A DNA stretch of 64,000 nucleotides from Eumeta japonica (taxonomy: Eukaryota > Arthropoda > Insecta > Lepidoptera > Psychidae), in the NCBI GenBank assembly GCA_005406025.1, contig BGZK01001363.1, forward strand, positions 101,526-165,525, in the 5' to 3' direction. The notes under the pieces are model-generated. The model saw only the letters and a list, made by a program, of their open reading frames with translations, was not told the DNA's origin and made no database searches. The position numbers were made by a program, and so were the translations under genes. Every line of letters begins with the position of its first letter. Within the stretch, counting starts at the first letter, position 1. Shown piece after piece: positions 11,016-23,112 of this stretch.

Positions 11016-11880
11016 AAATTTTTTTTAAAAAAGGGTATTTTTCAATTTTTCTACTACCATATTTTTCGATCTACTCTACGGCATCTGACGTATTTTTTTT
11101 AGCATAATGAGTTACATATTAAGTTGTTTTGAAAAAATATTATACTTTTATTAAAGTTTTTTGTAAACGATATCTCTCAAAGAAATCAATTTTGATGCGG
11201 TTTGCAGATTCCTGTTGTTTTTTGGGTACAAGACTATTTTATATCTTAAAATTTATGTATAGAATAGTTTAAAAAATACGCACAAAAACGTTTTCTTTTG
11301 AAAAATTTCTTATTGAAGGATATCTTTAACGAATGAACCGATTGTTATGCGGTTTTCAGCATTCAATGTGATTTATTAAGAGAAGATCTTATAAGATTGT
11401 TGTCAATCAATCAATCAATCGGTATAGTATAGATCGCTTTACCGATTGATACCACAATCTAATATAAGGGTATTTTCAAAAAATGTTGAATTCTTTATTC
11501 TTAAGCTTTTTCAAAATCTACCAAGCGAATTGTTTCAAACTGTAGGAAGTACAAGTTGAGTAGAATGCCGTAAACCGAGTTTCAATCGGTTACTTCGTTT
11601 AAAAGTTACGATAGGTTCATACGCACACGTATATACATATATCTACAAACATACACACATATACAAACGTATTCACATCGTTCTGAAAATGTTTAAAATA
11701 GATTACTAAATTCCTAAAATGTCTAGATTTTATGAAAATTTGATTTTTGAAAAAGGGATTGAAACTGTAATTTCCCAACTTTCTAAGATTCAAAAATTTC
11801 CAAAAATTGGGAAGACATATCCGTTTGTGGACTTGTAATTCAGAAACCAATTGTCCTATTTTTATAGTTCTTTTTTAGTA
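11016..11880. repeat. A1/A3 modular repeat block
   Basis: Several A1 modules (tttgatgcggtttgcag near 11195, aaccgattgttatgcgg near 11340, ttaccgattgataccacaa near 11440, tcaatcggttacttcgttta near 11585) are followed by an A3-like tail with acacacatatac text. A perfect (tcaa)n run sits at 11404-11420. Confidence 0.7.
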
Positions 11881-11994
11881 AGGAAGTACGTTATTTGTCA
11901 AGATTTAAGTATACATTTGCTTTCATCCGGTGTTTTTAATACCGATTGAATGTTACTAACAATAATGACCAAGGGAAAATCAATATCAATAACA

Positions 11995-12270
11995 GTGTAA
12001 GATTAGAATCAAGAGCGAGAACAAGGTTTTATAACAAAATAATTTACCGACATTACCTGAATTTTCGATGTAAAAGTATACATTGCTCTAGGAATTATAT
12101 CTAGATCCAAACCAAATCAGAAAATAAAAAATAGAACTAGAATTGATATTAGATCAAAACTGATATCGGGAACAAAAGCTGTATCTGGATTGGAATCGAG
12201 AGTGGGGCAGAAATGGGACTCGAAAGCGAAAAGAGGATTAGGAGGACTACACGAGGTGACGAAAAAGAAA
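11995..12270. repeat. Degenerate GGAATCG-type short-unit satellite
   Basis: Tandem variants of a short unit (agattagaatcaagagcgag, tcaaaactgatatcggga, tggattggaatcgagagtgg, ggactcgaaagcgaaaag) are interrupted by 12040-12090. Confidence 0.6.
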
Positions 12271-12284
12271 GATGAAGGGATTCA

Positions 12285-12510
12285 GATGTGGTAAAGTCAG
12301 TTGTGGCCGATTTGACTGCAGCACGACAATCGGTCAGTTGTGTTGACCACTGCCCTCCATCAGATATCCTATTCTCTTCTAAAATTCCAGAATCCCACTC
12401 CCTCTTTCATTTATTCCCTCTTTCATATGCTGTTCACTTCTAAAGGTAACCACAAGCGTTGGTGATCGCCTACTCTCTGATAGCTGATGTGCTTTTTCAT
12501 ATAATCATAC
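12285..12510 (+). repeat. SINE-like family E, copy 2
   Basis: It opens with gactgcagcacgacaatcgg, a 5' part shared with the copies at 48830 and (minus strand) 61950, then runs through pyrimidine-rich text to gttggtgatcgcctactc. It is heavily decayed. Confidence 0.6.
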
Positions 12511-13540
12511 TATGTGGAACGAACATAGCCGAAAGCGATAGCAAGTCTTTTCGACTAGTACGAAGGTTCACTTTAAAATACAACGAAAATCCGAGGACAC
12601 GCTACACTGAATAAAATATAATCAATAAGAATGCTAAAACGGGCAAAAGAAATGAAGAACATTATTGTAAAGAAATGCAATACGAGGGGAAAATTTTTAA
12701 ACCCTGAACAAAACTATCTTATTATGTGCTGAGCCGTTATGATTTGATTTTAACGATCATTTGGTATGGACTCGTGCTTTGACGATTTCGACAAACTGGT
12801 ATTTAATTTACCTCATGCTGGCAAAGTTCACGAGTTCGTCTGAATCTCAGTACAATAGCCTCATCAACACACAAACCTTTTGGGCCCCCGATGAATAATT
12901 GAGGGTAAATATAAAATAAATATGAGAACTAATTTACAGACATTAATAATACAATACAATATTTTTTTACATTAATATATCTATGTATAAATTTCTTTGA
13001 CAGAAAATAGAATGTTCTTTTTAAAGTGTTTTTTGTGACATCTGACGAATTTGTTAGCTTATAATATTGGATTTACTGTGTTATATTATACAATAGAACT
13101 TATTCGTAAGGCTGAGTGCTGCTCGCTTGAATCTCGAATCTCTTTGTAATGCAAAGTTAAACGAACTTATACGAGCAGCTCAACAGAAAGAACCCCGATT
13201 AATTTCTTCCACCAAAAGAAACAGAAATTTATTTAAAAAAAATATTTAAACGATTGTTCTTATCTCATTAATTTTAATATAGATCATAACATACAATAGC
13301 TCTAGAATTTTGTGGAACTGGAGCAGCTTATTATGATGAGCGTATACAGACCCCTCCATTTTTATTATGAGTTATTTGAATCCATTATTATGGATCAAGC
13401 TCTGTGTTGGCGATGCGGTTTGTGTAAAAAATATAAATACCTTCGATCTATTACGGCCCGCTGGCTCAATTATTCCCAGTGTCAAATCCATATAAAAGCG
13501 ACCACAATATAAAGCTTGTGACCAGGGATACAACACAAAA
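12511..13540. other. AT-rich noncoding DNA
   Basis: No recognisable gene. The 66-residue open frame at 13312-13512 has no family resemblance I know, no strong start context and no splice evidence. Confidence 0.45.
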
Positions 13541-13544
13541 ATAG

Positions 13545-13580
13545 CCACAGAACATAAATAGCGATGTTTATGTTCTGTGG
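13545..13580. repeat. Perfect 14-bp hairpin with 8-nt loop
   Basis: The arms ccacagaacataaa (13545-13558) and tttatgttctgtgg (13567-13580) are exact reverse complements around the loop tagcgatg. No flanking duplication is clear. Confidence 0.9.
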
Positions 13581-13849
13581 AAATAACTCACCGCCAATCT
13601 TTAAGATCTAGCCGCTGTTACGTGCACGTGATTAATTTGTGTGCAATGTGTAAGTACGTGAGGCGCATTACAAGTTTCTGGAACTAGCCACTTGCATAAA
13701 CAACATTTAAAAAATAATTATTACATTTGAAAATGAACCTCTTTGGGTGTAGAATAGAGTTTATTTTATCTAACTGTCAATTGTATTTACATTGTGGCGT
13801 CGTTTTAAAAATTGCGTGTCTTCTGCAGTCAAGAAAATTTTCGTAGTAT

Positions 13850-14900
13850 GGTTTTCTACGATTTCAAGTGTAACTTGACAGCTCAGCAGAGCCTCGCTCG
13901 GCTTCAATTCGACTTCAACTGCTTTTAACGATGAAGCACCATGCAAGACGACTATTTATAACTGATTAGCAGAATTCAAGCGCGATTGTGTCAATCTCAG
14001 TGACGAGTTTCATGATGGTCGCCCGTCCACCGCCATGAACAACAAAAACACCAATGCCGCCGTATGATTGAAACAGACAAACATGAGACCTACCATGATA
14101 TTCGGGCATCCTTAGGCATAGACATATGTCAAATACAATCTCCTACACAAACATTTGGGTATGAAAAAGCTATGCTCGCGGTGAATTCCACACAACTTGA
14201 CTGGAACTAAAAAAACGGACAACGTCACTTGGCGCAATTCCATGTTTAACAGATTCAAGAAAGGGGCGTCAAATTTTATGTGAGACATGTTAAGAGGTGA
14301 CGAAACATGAATTTATTGCTACGACCCCAAAACAAAACAGAAATCGACCGTATAAGGTCTATCGAGATAAGCCGACACAGACGAAATTGCCACGCGGACG
14401 CCTCTAAGTATATAATTATTTCTTTTTTCAATAAAACTGGACACATGGCTACTGCTGCTTTAGAAAAAGGTTGTTCCGTGAATAATGATTGGCACATGAT
14501 CATTTGTTTACGAGAAGTTATTGACAAGCTCCGTAAAAAAATAACCGTAAACATTGTATCATCTTACGCCACGACAATGCCAGTTCTCACATGATGAACA
14601 GAAAAATAAATTTTTGAATGAAAACACATACAAGTTATGAATAATCCTGCATTCAGTTCCGACTTGGCACCTAGTAACTTTTTTTTGTTCACAAAAATTA
14701 AGAACCAATTACGCGGTCAATGATTTTTATCACTAGAAGAGGCTTTCGGAAGCATGAAAAACATGTTTCTAAGATCACGAGGGAGGAGTCGCTTAAATGT
14801 TTTCGAGATTGTTTTATTCGTATGAATAAGTGCATTTATGCTAACGGAGAATAATTTCAGAAACTATTTATTCAATTTTAACTGTTCATAGTCATTTTAT
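13850..14900 (+). pseudogene. Mariner transposase pseudogene (DD34D type), nearly full length
   Basis: The element once encoded a cut-and-paste mariner transposase. Visible parts in order: an N-terminal helix-turn-helix start (VFYDFKCNLTAQQSLARL, from about 13848), FKRDCVNLSDEFHDGRPSTA near 13980, KHLGMKKLCSR near 14150, the first catalytic segment RGDET*IYCYDPKTKQ near 14295 where the tryptophan codon is now a stop, the FFNKTGHMATAALEKG segment at 14420-14470, the second catalytic segment LRHDNA near 14570, and SDLAPSNFFLF near 14660. The third aspartate lies in SDLAP. The end near 14850 reads NGEYF. Several stops and shifts make it inactive. Its resemblance to the fragment at 19740-20111 suggests the same or a near subfamily. 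Confidence 0.92.
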
Positions 14901-16325
14901 TTATTCATTCCGGAAATTTTCAGTACGACCTAGGTATGCAATAAACGACATAAGAAGTGGGCACTGTCGCCCACGCGGAGGAGAGTGAATATCACAAATT
15001 CCTTCCCTGGTCTGCAATTAGATAGAAAGTTGGAAGTGTTAATGGATTTAATAAATTACAACAATTTCTCTAAAACCATTATTTCGTATGCGAATATTGT
15101 CTGTTAAACTAGCAAAAAAGGAGCGTTTTAGTACGTGGAAATTTTAATGAGACCTTATTACATGTAAATAGCAACAGTAGTAGCTGTCTGAAGTTCTTTA
15201 TATTGGAATGTGTCTAATATCTTTTTAAAAGCTACTGGGACCCCTTCTAGCTTTAAGACTTTTCTTAATCATAGTTACGTAAATTTTACATAAATAGTAA
15301 AAAAATAGGTTATATTTATTATCAGTAATTTACAATAAAACAACATAGTTGTATTTTAAACAGGATACTGAAAAGAAACATAAATTGTGCACCGATTAAT
15401 GAAAAAGGCTTAATTGAATTGAGAAAAAAATATTATACAAAGTGTGGCAGACCTAAAATATTGTGGAGTAAAGCCAATGACTTACACGCGAATTATGATA
15501 ATATTTTTTCACCGAGAATTGTGAAAAAAAACGAGGGGTGTTGCGGGATATCTGGTTGGAAAAAAGTTTTTTTACGCTACGTATCTAATATTATAACTTT
15601 ATGACAAACAACCATATAATAATCGTATTGTATTGAGTATGTTAAAAACATTACAAAAAAGTGTTTACTTTGATCCTAAAGTCGAATATGTTAAGAATAA
15701 AATAAGAAAAGCAAAAATGTTAGGAAAACAACTTGGGAGTCTCATAAAAAGACGAGACTGAAAAATAATAAATCACGATCTTGACTTTCAACTTAAATGA
15801 GATGATGAGACGCAGAGGTTGATTATGCCATTGAAAATTTATTTATTGACTTTTCAGTTTCGACTACAAAGATGTTTACATCTTACATTATAATTTTAAA
15901 CAAAAGATCGTATATCAATTGTTAGCGCATTTTATAGCAATAGTTTAATTCCTAGGAAATAGTTAGATTTTTTCCGGGGTCGTTCAACAATCGAAGTTGA
16001 CATTGAAATTGGTCGTTGACGGACCAGTCAGTTAGTAAAGATATGAGAAACGAAAGACGATATTGTCAGTGACATCAAATTGCTTTTTTATGCATACGAT
16101 GATGTCGGTGACTATATAATTTACAATTGATTTGTAAATGGATTAGAACATCACAAAAATATTTTCAATTTTTACGTAAAACAAATTATGCTTTTCTTTA
16201 ATGAATATGAATGCAATTATTATAAAACTTTACAGATCCCTTTTTCTTTTACCATTAAACCGTACCTTTCTTTGAAATCCCTTTAATTTGATAAACTTAG
16301 ATTAAATACACTTATGTTAGTTTGA
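14901..16325. other. AT-rich noncoding DNA, one unexplained open frame
   Basis: An open frame runs from about 15385 to 15604 (NCAPINEKGLIELRKKYY, then CGRPKILWSKANDLHANYD, then a cysteine pair). Its composition looks more protein-like than most chance frames here, but I recognise no family. It may be a transposon remnant. Confidence 0.3.
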
Positions 16326-16760
16326 TGCATTCGTTCCCTATATGATAGTGAAAGTTGGATATGCCAGAAGAAAAAATGAAAGTAGAATAAATGCGATGGA
16401 GGTGCGATCTCTGCGTCTTATATGTGGAGTGTCTCGAAAAAATTGATGTAGGAACAGTGATGTCAAAAAGCGGTGTAATTTAAAAAAAATGTGGTAAGTA
16501 TGAATGAGAGTAATCTGGCAAAACAAATATATAGAGTGAATATGTGTGACGCAAATATTAGCAAAGTCTGCATTATAACATTTTATGCTGACGAAATTGG
16601 TAGCATATTAAAAAATATTAGATTTTAAGCACCCGAAACGGATGAGCCTGCATAAAAAGATTGATGAATGTCAATGAAGAAAGAAAGATATACCAAGGTC
16701 GCACCATGTGGAGACCAGTCTACGCCTACCTTTCTGGAAAATAAGCGTGAGTTTATAATA
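16325..16760 (+). pseudogene. LINE reverse transcriptase C-terminus, family F (decayed)
   Basis: The text from agttggatatgccagaagaa to ctttctggaaaataagcgtg matches, with decay, the copies at 54070-54530 (+) and 40325-40765 (-). Shared protein pieces are the 'W-x-x-R-K-N-E-S-R-I-N-A' start, 'M-E-V-R-S-L-R' and 'R-x-M-C-G-V-S', and the late 'TKQIYR..N.CD' motif. This copy has more stops than the one at 54 kb. Confidence 0.75.
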
Positions 16761-17435
16761 ATAATAAATTTAATTTCATACTTGTATTCCAATACATTCT
16801 GTTGTCGCTCATGAAGTATACACCAAAATTTAAAGCTCTTTTGATTAAAGATTAATTAATCACATTAACTTTTCCTGACCGTTGACTTCATTACGTCGAT
16901 CTTCCGTTTCCGTTCTACACAACTTTTAATAACGCACGGTCTGAAATTTTATTCAAATTATTACTCAAATTAATTTTTTAGCAAATTGTTACTTCGTAAA
17001 TACTAGTTGGTAAGTTCGAAACGCAGTTAATACTCGTTTTAAGATTTGTCAGTATTAATCGTAACATTTTATCACATGCATATATAACTCAAATTTGTAA
17101 GATAATATTAAATAAAATAATTAGAACTTCTTCGATTAGGTATCAGAGATAGAGTTGCTATCAGTTTTATCCGAAAAACAAACAGACCGATTATGTTCAT
17201 TAAATTTGACAGATAATTTACTTTTTCTAGTATTTAAATGATTACATTCCACCAAATTCGCCATCCTCGTGTTTAAGTAGGTCATTTCATACACAAATAC
17301 ACCGCTCTTTCGCAGATGCAACAAACACGAAGATGTATACATTATTTTGCGATCTAAAGGACATATACATTATGGATCGTCGGCTAAAAGCGCTTTCCAA
17401 CAACGAGCGAGTAGTTTTTTACTGAATTTGGGTCA
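16761..17435. other. AT-rich noncoding DNA
   Basis: Near 17260-17345 the text catttcatacacaaatacac and cgcagatgcaacaaacacga resembles 35155-35230 (cttatacgcaaatacaccgt, cgcagatgcgacagacacga). This is a short dispersed repeat of unknown class. Confidence 0.45.
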
Positions 17436-17439
17436 AAAG

Positions 17440-17525
17440 CTCAGCGGTCAGTCTGCCAGGAATCAAACCCCATGGCTTCCGATTTAAAGGTGACGCGGTG
17501 ACCGATCGGCTACAGCCACAAAATT
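17440..17525 (-). repeat. tRNA-like (SINE-type) fragment
   Basis: On the minus strand an A-box-like stretch (gtggctgtagccgatcgg) is followed about 30 bases later by a B-box-like ggtttgattcctggc. This is the internal RNA polymerase III promoter layout of tRNA-derived SINEs. No full cloverleaf can be drawn, so this is not a tRNA gene. Confidence 0.45.
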
Positions 17526-19735
17526 CGTTTGTACTATTTGCGTATGAACATCTTAGAAAATTTGCATGAAAAGTGTATGTATAATTGCTGCATGATAAAT
17601 CTGATACGTTTGGAAAATCATTTATTTAATCATGTAAAATCTCGAGCTTTCATGTAATATCTCACGCGGCGTGTCAGGCGTAATTTCTTGGGAAGGGTAG
17701 CGGTTTAATTGACACGCTGCGCACTCGGCAGCCTTACCCCGAAATATTGGTGCAAATTAATCTCTATCATCATTATCTCCGCTTTATCATATAAGGTTTC
17801 TGTTCATCTTTTTAGCTACTCTATTGCTTAAAGGAGTACACGGCATAGTGAGTTTTAAGCTTATGCCCTTTTTGGGTAGCAAAATGTCGTCAAGACATTA
17901 TGGTGCTGTTTAAAGTCGTGTCGACAATTTTTTTATACTTATACCTTTGTTTTGCGTCATATTTTTTGAATACTGCTCACTTTTTCTCCAATAATAATAT
18001 CCCATAAACATGATATTATTGATATACTTGAAGGGGCTGCTACATCCCTGTGTAGGCCAGTCAAAATAAGATGCAGCATCGGAAAAAAATCATACATCAC
18101 TGTGAATGAAGTAATAATTACTAAAATTTTAAAAAAAGCGCTTGAGCAAAATTTAGCAAAAAAAACAAATTTTTCGAAAAAATATGATACTATTTTAAAT
18201 TAGCTAAGGATATTTAATTAAAGTTAAATGGCCACAATTCTTTTATTATAATTTTGAAATATTTTAAAAAATATATCTGGAAGTAACCTAATTGGTGTTT
18301 TGTAATCCTACATCGGGTCTATGATCTATATATCCTGCTGTCATCTAGGTATTAAAGGCTTATACATATCTAGTTTTTTTTTTATTTAAGTCTCTTGTTT
18401 TGAAGTTTTAAATGTAATAAAGTAAGTTTAAATTTTCTTTTTTTATGTATCATCGCTAACAATTGTTTTAATTGTACATGCGACCTGAAGCATTTTATGC
18501 ATTGCATTTAATAGTTAAAAATATGTTTTGTAAAAAAACAAATGTTTAATTTATGAGTATTTTATTTTACGTGAAACGCTCGGGTAAATTATTCCAATAA
18601 AGAAAAATTGTTATTTTTTCTTATTAAGTAATGAATCTAGACGTTGATTTCATCAAAATACACATGTGTAACATACTTAATTTTTAATTTAGGAACAAAT
18701 TATCTGTGTATAACGAAATTTTACTTAAATAAATACCAATTAGCATTAGTGGTTTATGAGATATTAAGTAAAAATAGGATTTTTTTTTCTTAAACATAAA
18801 CTAAGCGAATATTTTTCAATTTTGCTATTAAGAATGACATTTTTAAATATTTTTCTAATAAAAATAGTAATTAAAACAAACGGTTATGAATTATATCCAT
18901 TCCGATTATTTTTAGTTTAACTGAGCTGGTGTAGGAGCACATGTAAGCATCGCATTAGAGTTCGACCTTTTCAAAAGTTCAAACGGTATTTTAGTCACCT
19001 CACCTTCCTCACCTGACCTAAGCACTGTATAGTTCTGTGTTAGATTTAATTTCGTAACATTTTTGTGCCGGCCGCCAATGCACCAAAGTAATTTGGACCC
19101 AACTTTACGCTATGTCTCCTGGCTCTACGTTTCGTAGGTCACCTTGTGATGTTTATAATTTTTCATGATGGTATGTGATTAATTTAATTGCATTATTTCA
19201 CTTTCCTAAAAGTTTCCTAAGATATAATAAATATTATAAGCCATATTGACCTTACTCAAACCTTTTGAAATAATTCGTATTACGTTTTCAAAAAACGTTA
19301 ATTTACGGCATGCAATCAAGTTATTATTATTTTAGCTCAAACACAATATGGACCAACTTTGGATAATTAAAATACTGTAATATTCTCTAAATATTTTATA
19401 AACTTTTTTACATGAAATAACAATTAGCAAAAATTTAATATTTTTATAAAACGAAAGTAGGTAAAGCTTTTAAAATACTTTACTTTTTAGAATATATTAT
19501 GCTAAAATAACAAACGAGCTAAGAATATTTGATGAGGTAGTACCTATAATTATTAAAATTGTTAAGGAGTAAAACAAACTTATTATCTGGGAGAAAACTA
19601 ACCAGTGAAGCGTGATTAACGTCAATAATTACTGTCATCTACTAAAATATTAAACATAATTGTATCTCCTTGATTTACACCTCCTGTTAGAAGTTTGGGA
19701 TGTAGAAGAAGTAAATTTAAACATTCTTTTTTATC
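17526..19735. other. Long AT-rich noncoding stretch with a GC-richer island at 17660-17770
   Basis: The island (atctcacgcggcgtgtcagg, cacgctgcgcactcggcag) is a candidate conserved noncoding element. The rest is very AT-rich with no coding signal and no repeat partner noticed. Confidence 0.4.
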
Positions 19736-19739
19736 CGTC

Positions 19740-20115
19740 TCATCTAACATTTGTCTTTATACGAGGGCTGCTATTTGTGTACCCGGAATATCGAAAAGAA
19801 ACAAACCATCTATCATTCGATATGGTTTTATTGCTTTTCAAAATATTCATCATGATGATCGATGCCTTTTGCATACGCTGATACCAAGTTTTATAACAGG
19901 TTTGCCATTCTGATTGAGGTATCTCTAAAACGTGCATTTTGAACGCATCAGCAGGCTCTTCGCGGTTCGAAAAACGTTGGCCACGTAATTTATTCTTCAC
20001 GCTTGGGAATAAATAGAAATCGTTGGGTGCTAAATCGGGACTGTACATCGGATGACCCGTCAATTCGATATTTTGACCTTCCAAAAACCGAGTCGTAACA
20101 TGTTTTCGCATGCGG
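19740..20115 (-). pseudogene. Mariner transposase 3' fragment
   Basis: A 123-residue open frame on the minus strand covers the C-terminal third of a mariner transposase. It reads RFLEGQNIELTGHPMYSPDL, APNDFYLFPSVKNKLRGQRF, then VLEIPQSEWQTCY and WYQRMQKA. The third catalytic aspartate lies in SPDLAPND. The first two catalytic residues and the DNA-binding domain are missing upstream. On the + strand at 19760 the text acgagggctgctatttgtg is a candidate terminal inverted repeat. The fragment is open but truncated, so inactive on its own. Confidence 0.93.
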
Positions 20116-20283
20116 CGAGTAAATTTTTTACCTAAGTTTAGTTCATACTTAATTGTAAGTAATCATTTTATGTTTTTGACAAAATGGTGATGATTAATTA
20201 ATGTTAACATGTTTATTTTTAGTTTAATTGTTACTTTTCTCAAACTAAATTAGAATTTGTGTAAAGTTGTATTTTGATTTTGT
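20116..20283. other. AT-rich spacer
   Basis: Nothing recognisable lies between the mariner fragment and the pogo-like element. Confidence 0.4.
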
Positions 20284-21770
20284 GCACGGCATGGGGTACA
20301 TTCGGTCAGCCAGACGGGGCACATTCGTACACATACGAATGCCCCCTTCACATTTTATTAGCCACCAGTACATCGAAATTCCTTTTTTATGAAATAAAAT
20401 ATAGTTTTGTCTTTTAAATTTATCAAATTCAAAATGTCTTTATTTCATAGGTTACAAAATAACACTAGAAATACGTTGTAATTTTTTTGCGAATTTACAC
20501 TTTACCGCTTTTATCGTGCAAACAAGCACAATAATATATTTTTCCTTTTATGAAGTATTCTACTCTAACAAAATTAAATATTTTTATCAAGTAAATCTAA
20601 AAACTAATATTTTATTACAGAATCATGGTGCGAATATATAAAAAAAGGGTACGCGTACTCAAAAAGTTGATGAAGAGTCCATGAATTTAACAATTGGTGA
20701 TGGACGGTTGTAGCATAGAAAAGCCACGTCAAAGTACAACATTAAAACATCAACGTTGGAAAGAAGAGTCAATAAATTTAAACCTTAAGTCAAAAGTTTT
20801 TAACCTAACGCGTTACCATTAACCGTTTGCACCCTCACGAACTTTTCATTAAAAATTCACGAGTTTAAAAGTTTTCATCTTGGGAAGCAGAGGCACGTTT
20901 CGCCAAACGCCATAACAGTGAAACGTAGTTTAAAGGAACTTGATTCAAGACAAAAGAAAAAGAAAGTTATGAAAATAGAAATTGATGAAGATTCAGAGGA
21001 ATCTGAAGGGTTTCAATTAAGCTTGTGGGAGAGTTCGACATCTCCAGTTGATGTAGAAGTGGACTAAGACACTGATGATCGTAGTATCGATTATATTTTA
21101 AATATGACACCAGAAAAAATAAAAGATAATTGACATATTTTGGCAAAATTTGAAAAAAAGACTTCTGTGGTTTATTACGTCGGAAAAGTTCTCAGTAATT
21201 ATTCGGGTACACAGCTGGAAATAGCTTATCTTCGGAAGAAACCGAAATTGTCATGGTTATTCTTTTTCCATGACATAGAAGATATACACACTCTGTATAT
21301 CAGCGACATCGCTGTGATCCTTCCTGATGCTCAACCACGAGAGGGCTGTACAGTTACAATAGCAAAACTTTTTTCCTTTGCTGTTAATTTAAATAATTAT
21401 AAGGTGCAATAGGTTCCAAAGTAACAACCAAATGTATTACCTACTTTAAGTTTAAATTGTCAAAGACTTTACAACGATGTTATAGAGAATGATTGTAAAA
21501 GTCTCATTTAGACTGGTTGTATAACTTATAATTGTCAGTAAGTGAACTAAGGATGAACGACTTTATTATTGACCATGAGTCGAGGCAATTATTATTTAGT
21601 TCTTTGAGAAATAAATATTTTAATGATATAATAATTTGACGACTTTTATAAGCTTTTTAAATACCCTGTATGACCCTGTATTACCCTGTATCTACCCCAT
21701 GGCGTACGAAAGTACCCCACCAACTGTACGAAAATACCCCGTACGTGGGGTACGTTCGTACGTACGCACA
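20284..21770 (+). mobile_element. Pogo-like DNA transposon with internal deletion
   Basis: A start at 20625 (MVRIYKK, after a tttattacag acceptor-like site) leads, with one frame shift, into a pipsqueak-type helix-turn-helix remnant (TRTQKVDEESMNLTIGDGR, then HRKATSKYNIKTSTLERRV). After about 200 bp an acidic stretch follows (EIDEDSEESEGFQLSLWESS), then an open C-terminal part from 21140 to 21412 (KFEKKTSVVYYVGKVLSNYS, then YLRKKPKLSWLFFF, ending DIAVILPDAQPREG). The DDE catalytic core expected between them is absent. Both flanks hold inverted copies of a ggggtac-ttcg motif (ggggtacattcgg at 20292; cgaaagtacccc at 21709 and gtacgtggggtacgttcg at 21740), so an internally deleted element is likely. 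Type assignment is from domain order and memory of the family. Confidence 0.65.
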
Positions 21771-22080
21771 GCTGTTTGGTAGTCTATGACAGCCAAATAG
21801 AGATGTTTCTGTTTTCCCGATATTTTTCTATTAGAAATTCTAATATTTAAACATGATCGACTATTAAAAAGTCATCTTAAATAACGTTTTAACCTTTGAT
21901 TTTTATTTATGACGAATGTCCATGTATCTTGGATATATTATTATAATAATTATATTAATAATAATTATATTCACAGATATTTCATCGATGACTAAGAAAT
22001 TGGGCCTGAATAAGATTTTACAGTCCGCCTCTGGTTAAACAATAAAATATATTTCTATATTCCTACCTTCCTTAACGACG
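21771..22080. other. AT-rich noncoding DNA
   Basis: It holds a near-palindromic AT run (ttattataataattatatt and neighbours, 21938-21970). No gene is seen. Confidence 0.5.
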
Positions 22081-22084
22081 GTCA

Positions 22085-22640
22085 GCGTAGTTGCGTAGTT
22101 GAGTGTACCTAGACATGCGGCAGCATATCAAGCCAAGTTCAAGCAAAGGAACTCTGGCTAGCCAGCGCCAAGTATAATATTACACGAACCACTTGGTGCC
22201 AATTTGACCCTTCTATTTTGAGTTATAGACGTAACGTAAACACAAAAAACTACGTATGCTTAATTACATCTATAAGGGCATATAGAGGACCAAATTTCAT
22301 GAAGCTAGCTCAAACGGTTAGTAAAGATATGAAGGTCAAAAAGTCGTAGATTTTAGCACTGACTGACTGACTGACATATAGTATCTAAATCTAATCTACT
22401 TCCAGATGACCTAGAAGGATGAAATTTGGAATCCAGCTCGGTAATTGTTTGTAAGCGTAGGTCCCCATACAATTTTTTTTTTAATTGTAGCGTTGGAACC
22501 TTTACAACGTTCCAAAAAGATATTTGAAACTATCCCAATATATGTATTATTATATAGCATAAAAAAGAAAACCATGCAGCGGAAATGCAATTAAAGACAT
22601 TAAATCTCAATACCTGCCTAGTTTTCTTTACAAAAAGTAA
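22085..22640. repeat. Probable non-autonomous transposon sequence
   Basis: Phrases such as ccaaatttcatgaagctagc, aacggttagtaaagatatga, ctgactgactgactgacata and gaaggatgaaatttggaatc are typical of dispersed insect repeats. There is no second copy in this window apart from short matches, so confidence is modest. Confidence 0.4.
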
Positions 22641-22740
22641 TGACATCTCACCAAAAACATAAATGTACAAAAGGAGAGCCAAGTTCAATAAACTATGCTT
22701 GGCTGTGGGCTTGGCCGCAAAAAGAATGGAGATCTAAATG
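22640..22740 (+). repeat. Inverted repeat, left arm
   Basis: About 95 bp (caccaaaaacataaatgtac, aaaggagagccaagttcaat, atgcttggctgtgggcttgg, agaatggagatctaa) recur as the reverse complement at 22975-23082, roughly 240 bp away. This suggests a fold-back element. Confidence 0.9.
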
Positions 22741-22974
22741 AGTGCCAAGTTCTATGCAAAAACCAAATATATATTTATAGGAACAAAATAACATTATGAA
22801 CAAGTATTAAACTCTATTTCTTTGCTTTATTGGACACCTATAACAATTGCTGTCATTTAAAAAAAATGTGAGATCTTAAAGTAGGTTAGATTTGACTTGG
22901 CCAGTTTTTATTACATCAGTCCTTTTATAAAGTTATTCAACATATAGATATATAGATATATATACATTTTAACT

Positions 22975-23082
22975 AACCTACTTTAGATCTCCATTCTTTT
23001 CGCGGCGAAGCCCACAGCCAAGCATAATTATTGTATTGAACTTTGCTCTCCTTTTTTACATTTATGTTTTTGGTGACATTAG
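22975..23082 (-). repeat. Inverted repeat, right arm
   Basis: The minus strand reads caccaaaaacataaatgtaa, aaaggagagcaaagttcaat, atgcttggctgtgggcttcg and agaatggagatctaaagtag, matching the left arm at 22640-22740 with a few changes. The text ttaaagtaggttaga at 22875 is a further short relative of its outer end. Confidence 0.9.
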
Positions 23083-23112
23083 CATTATAGTGATCAGCTC
23101 TGACAAGTATTA

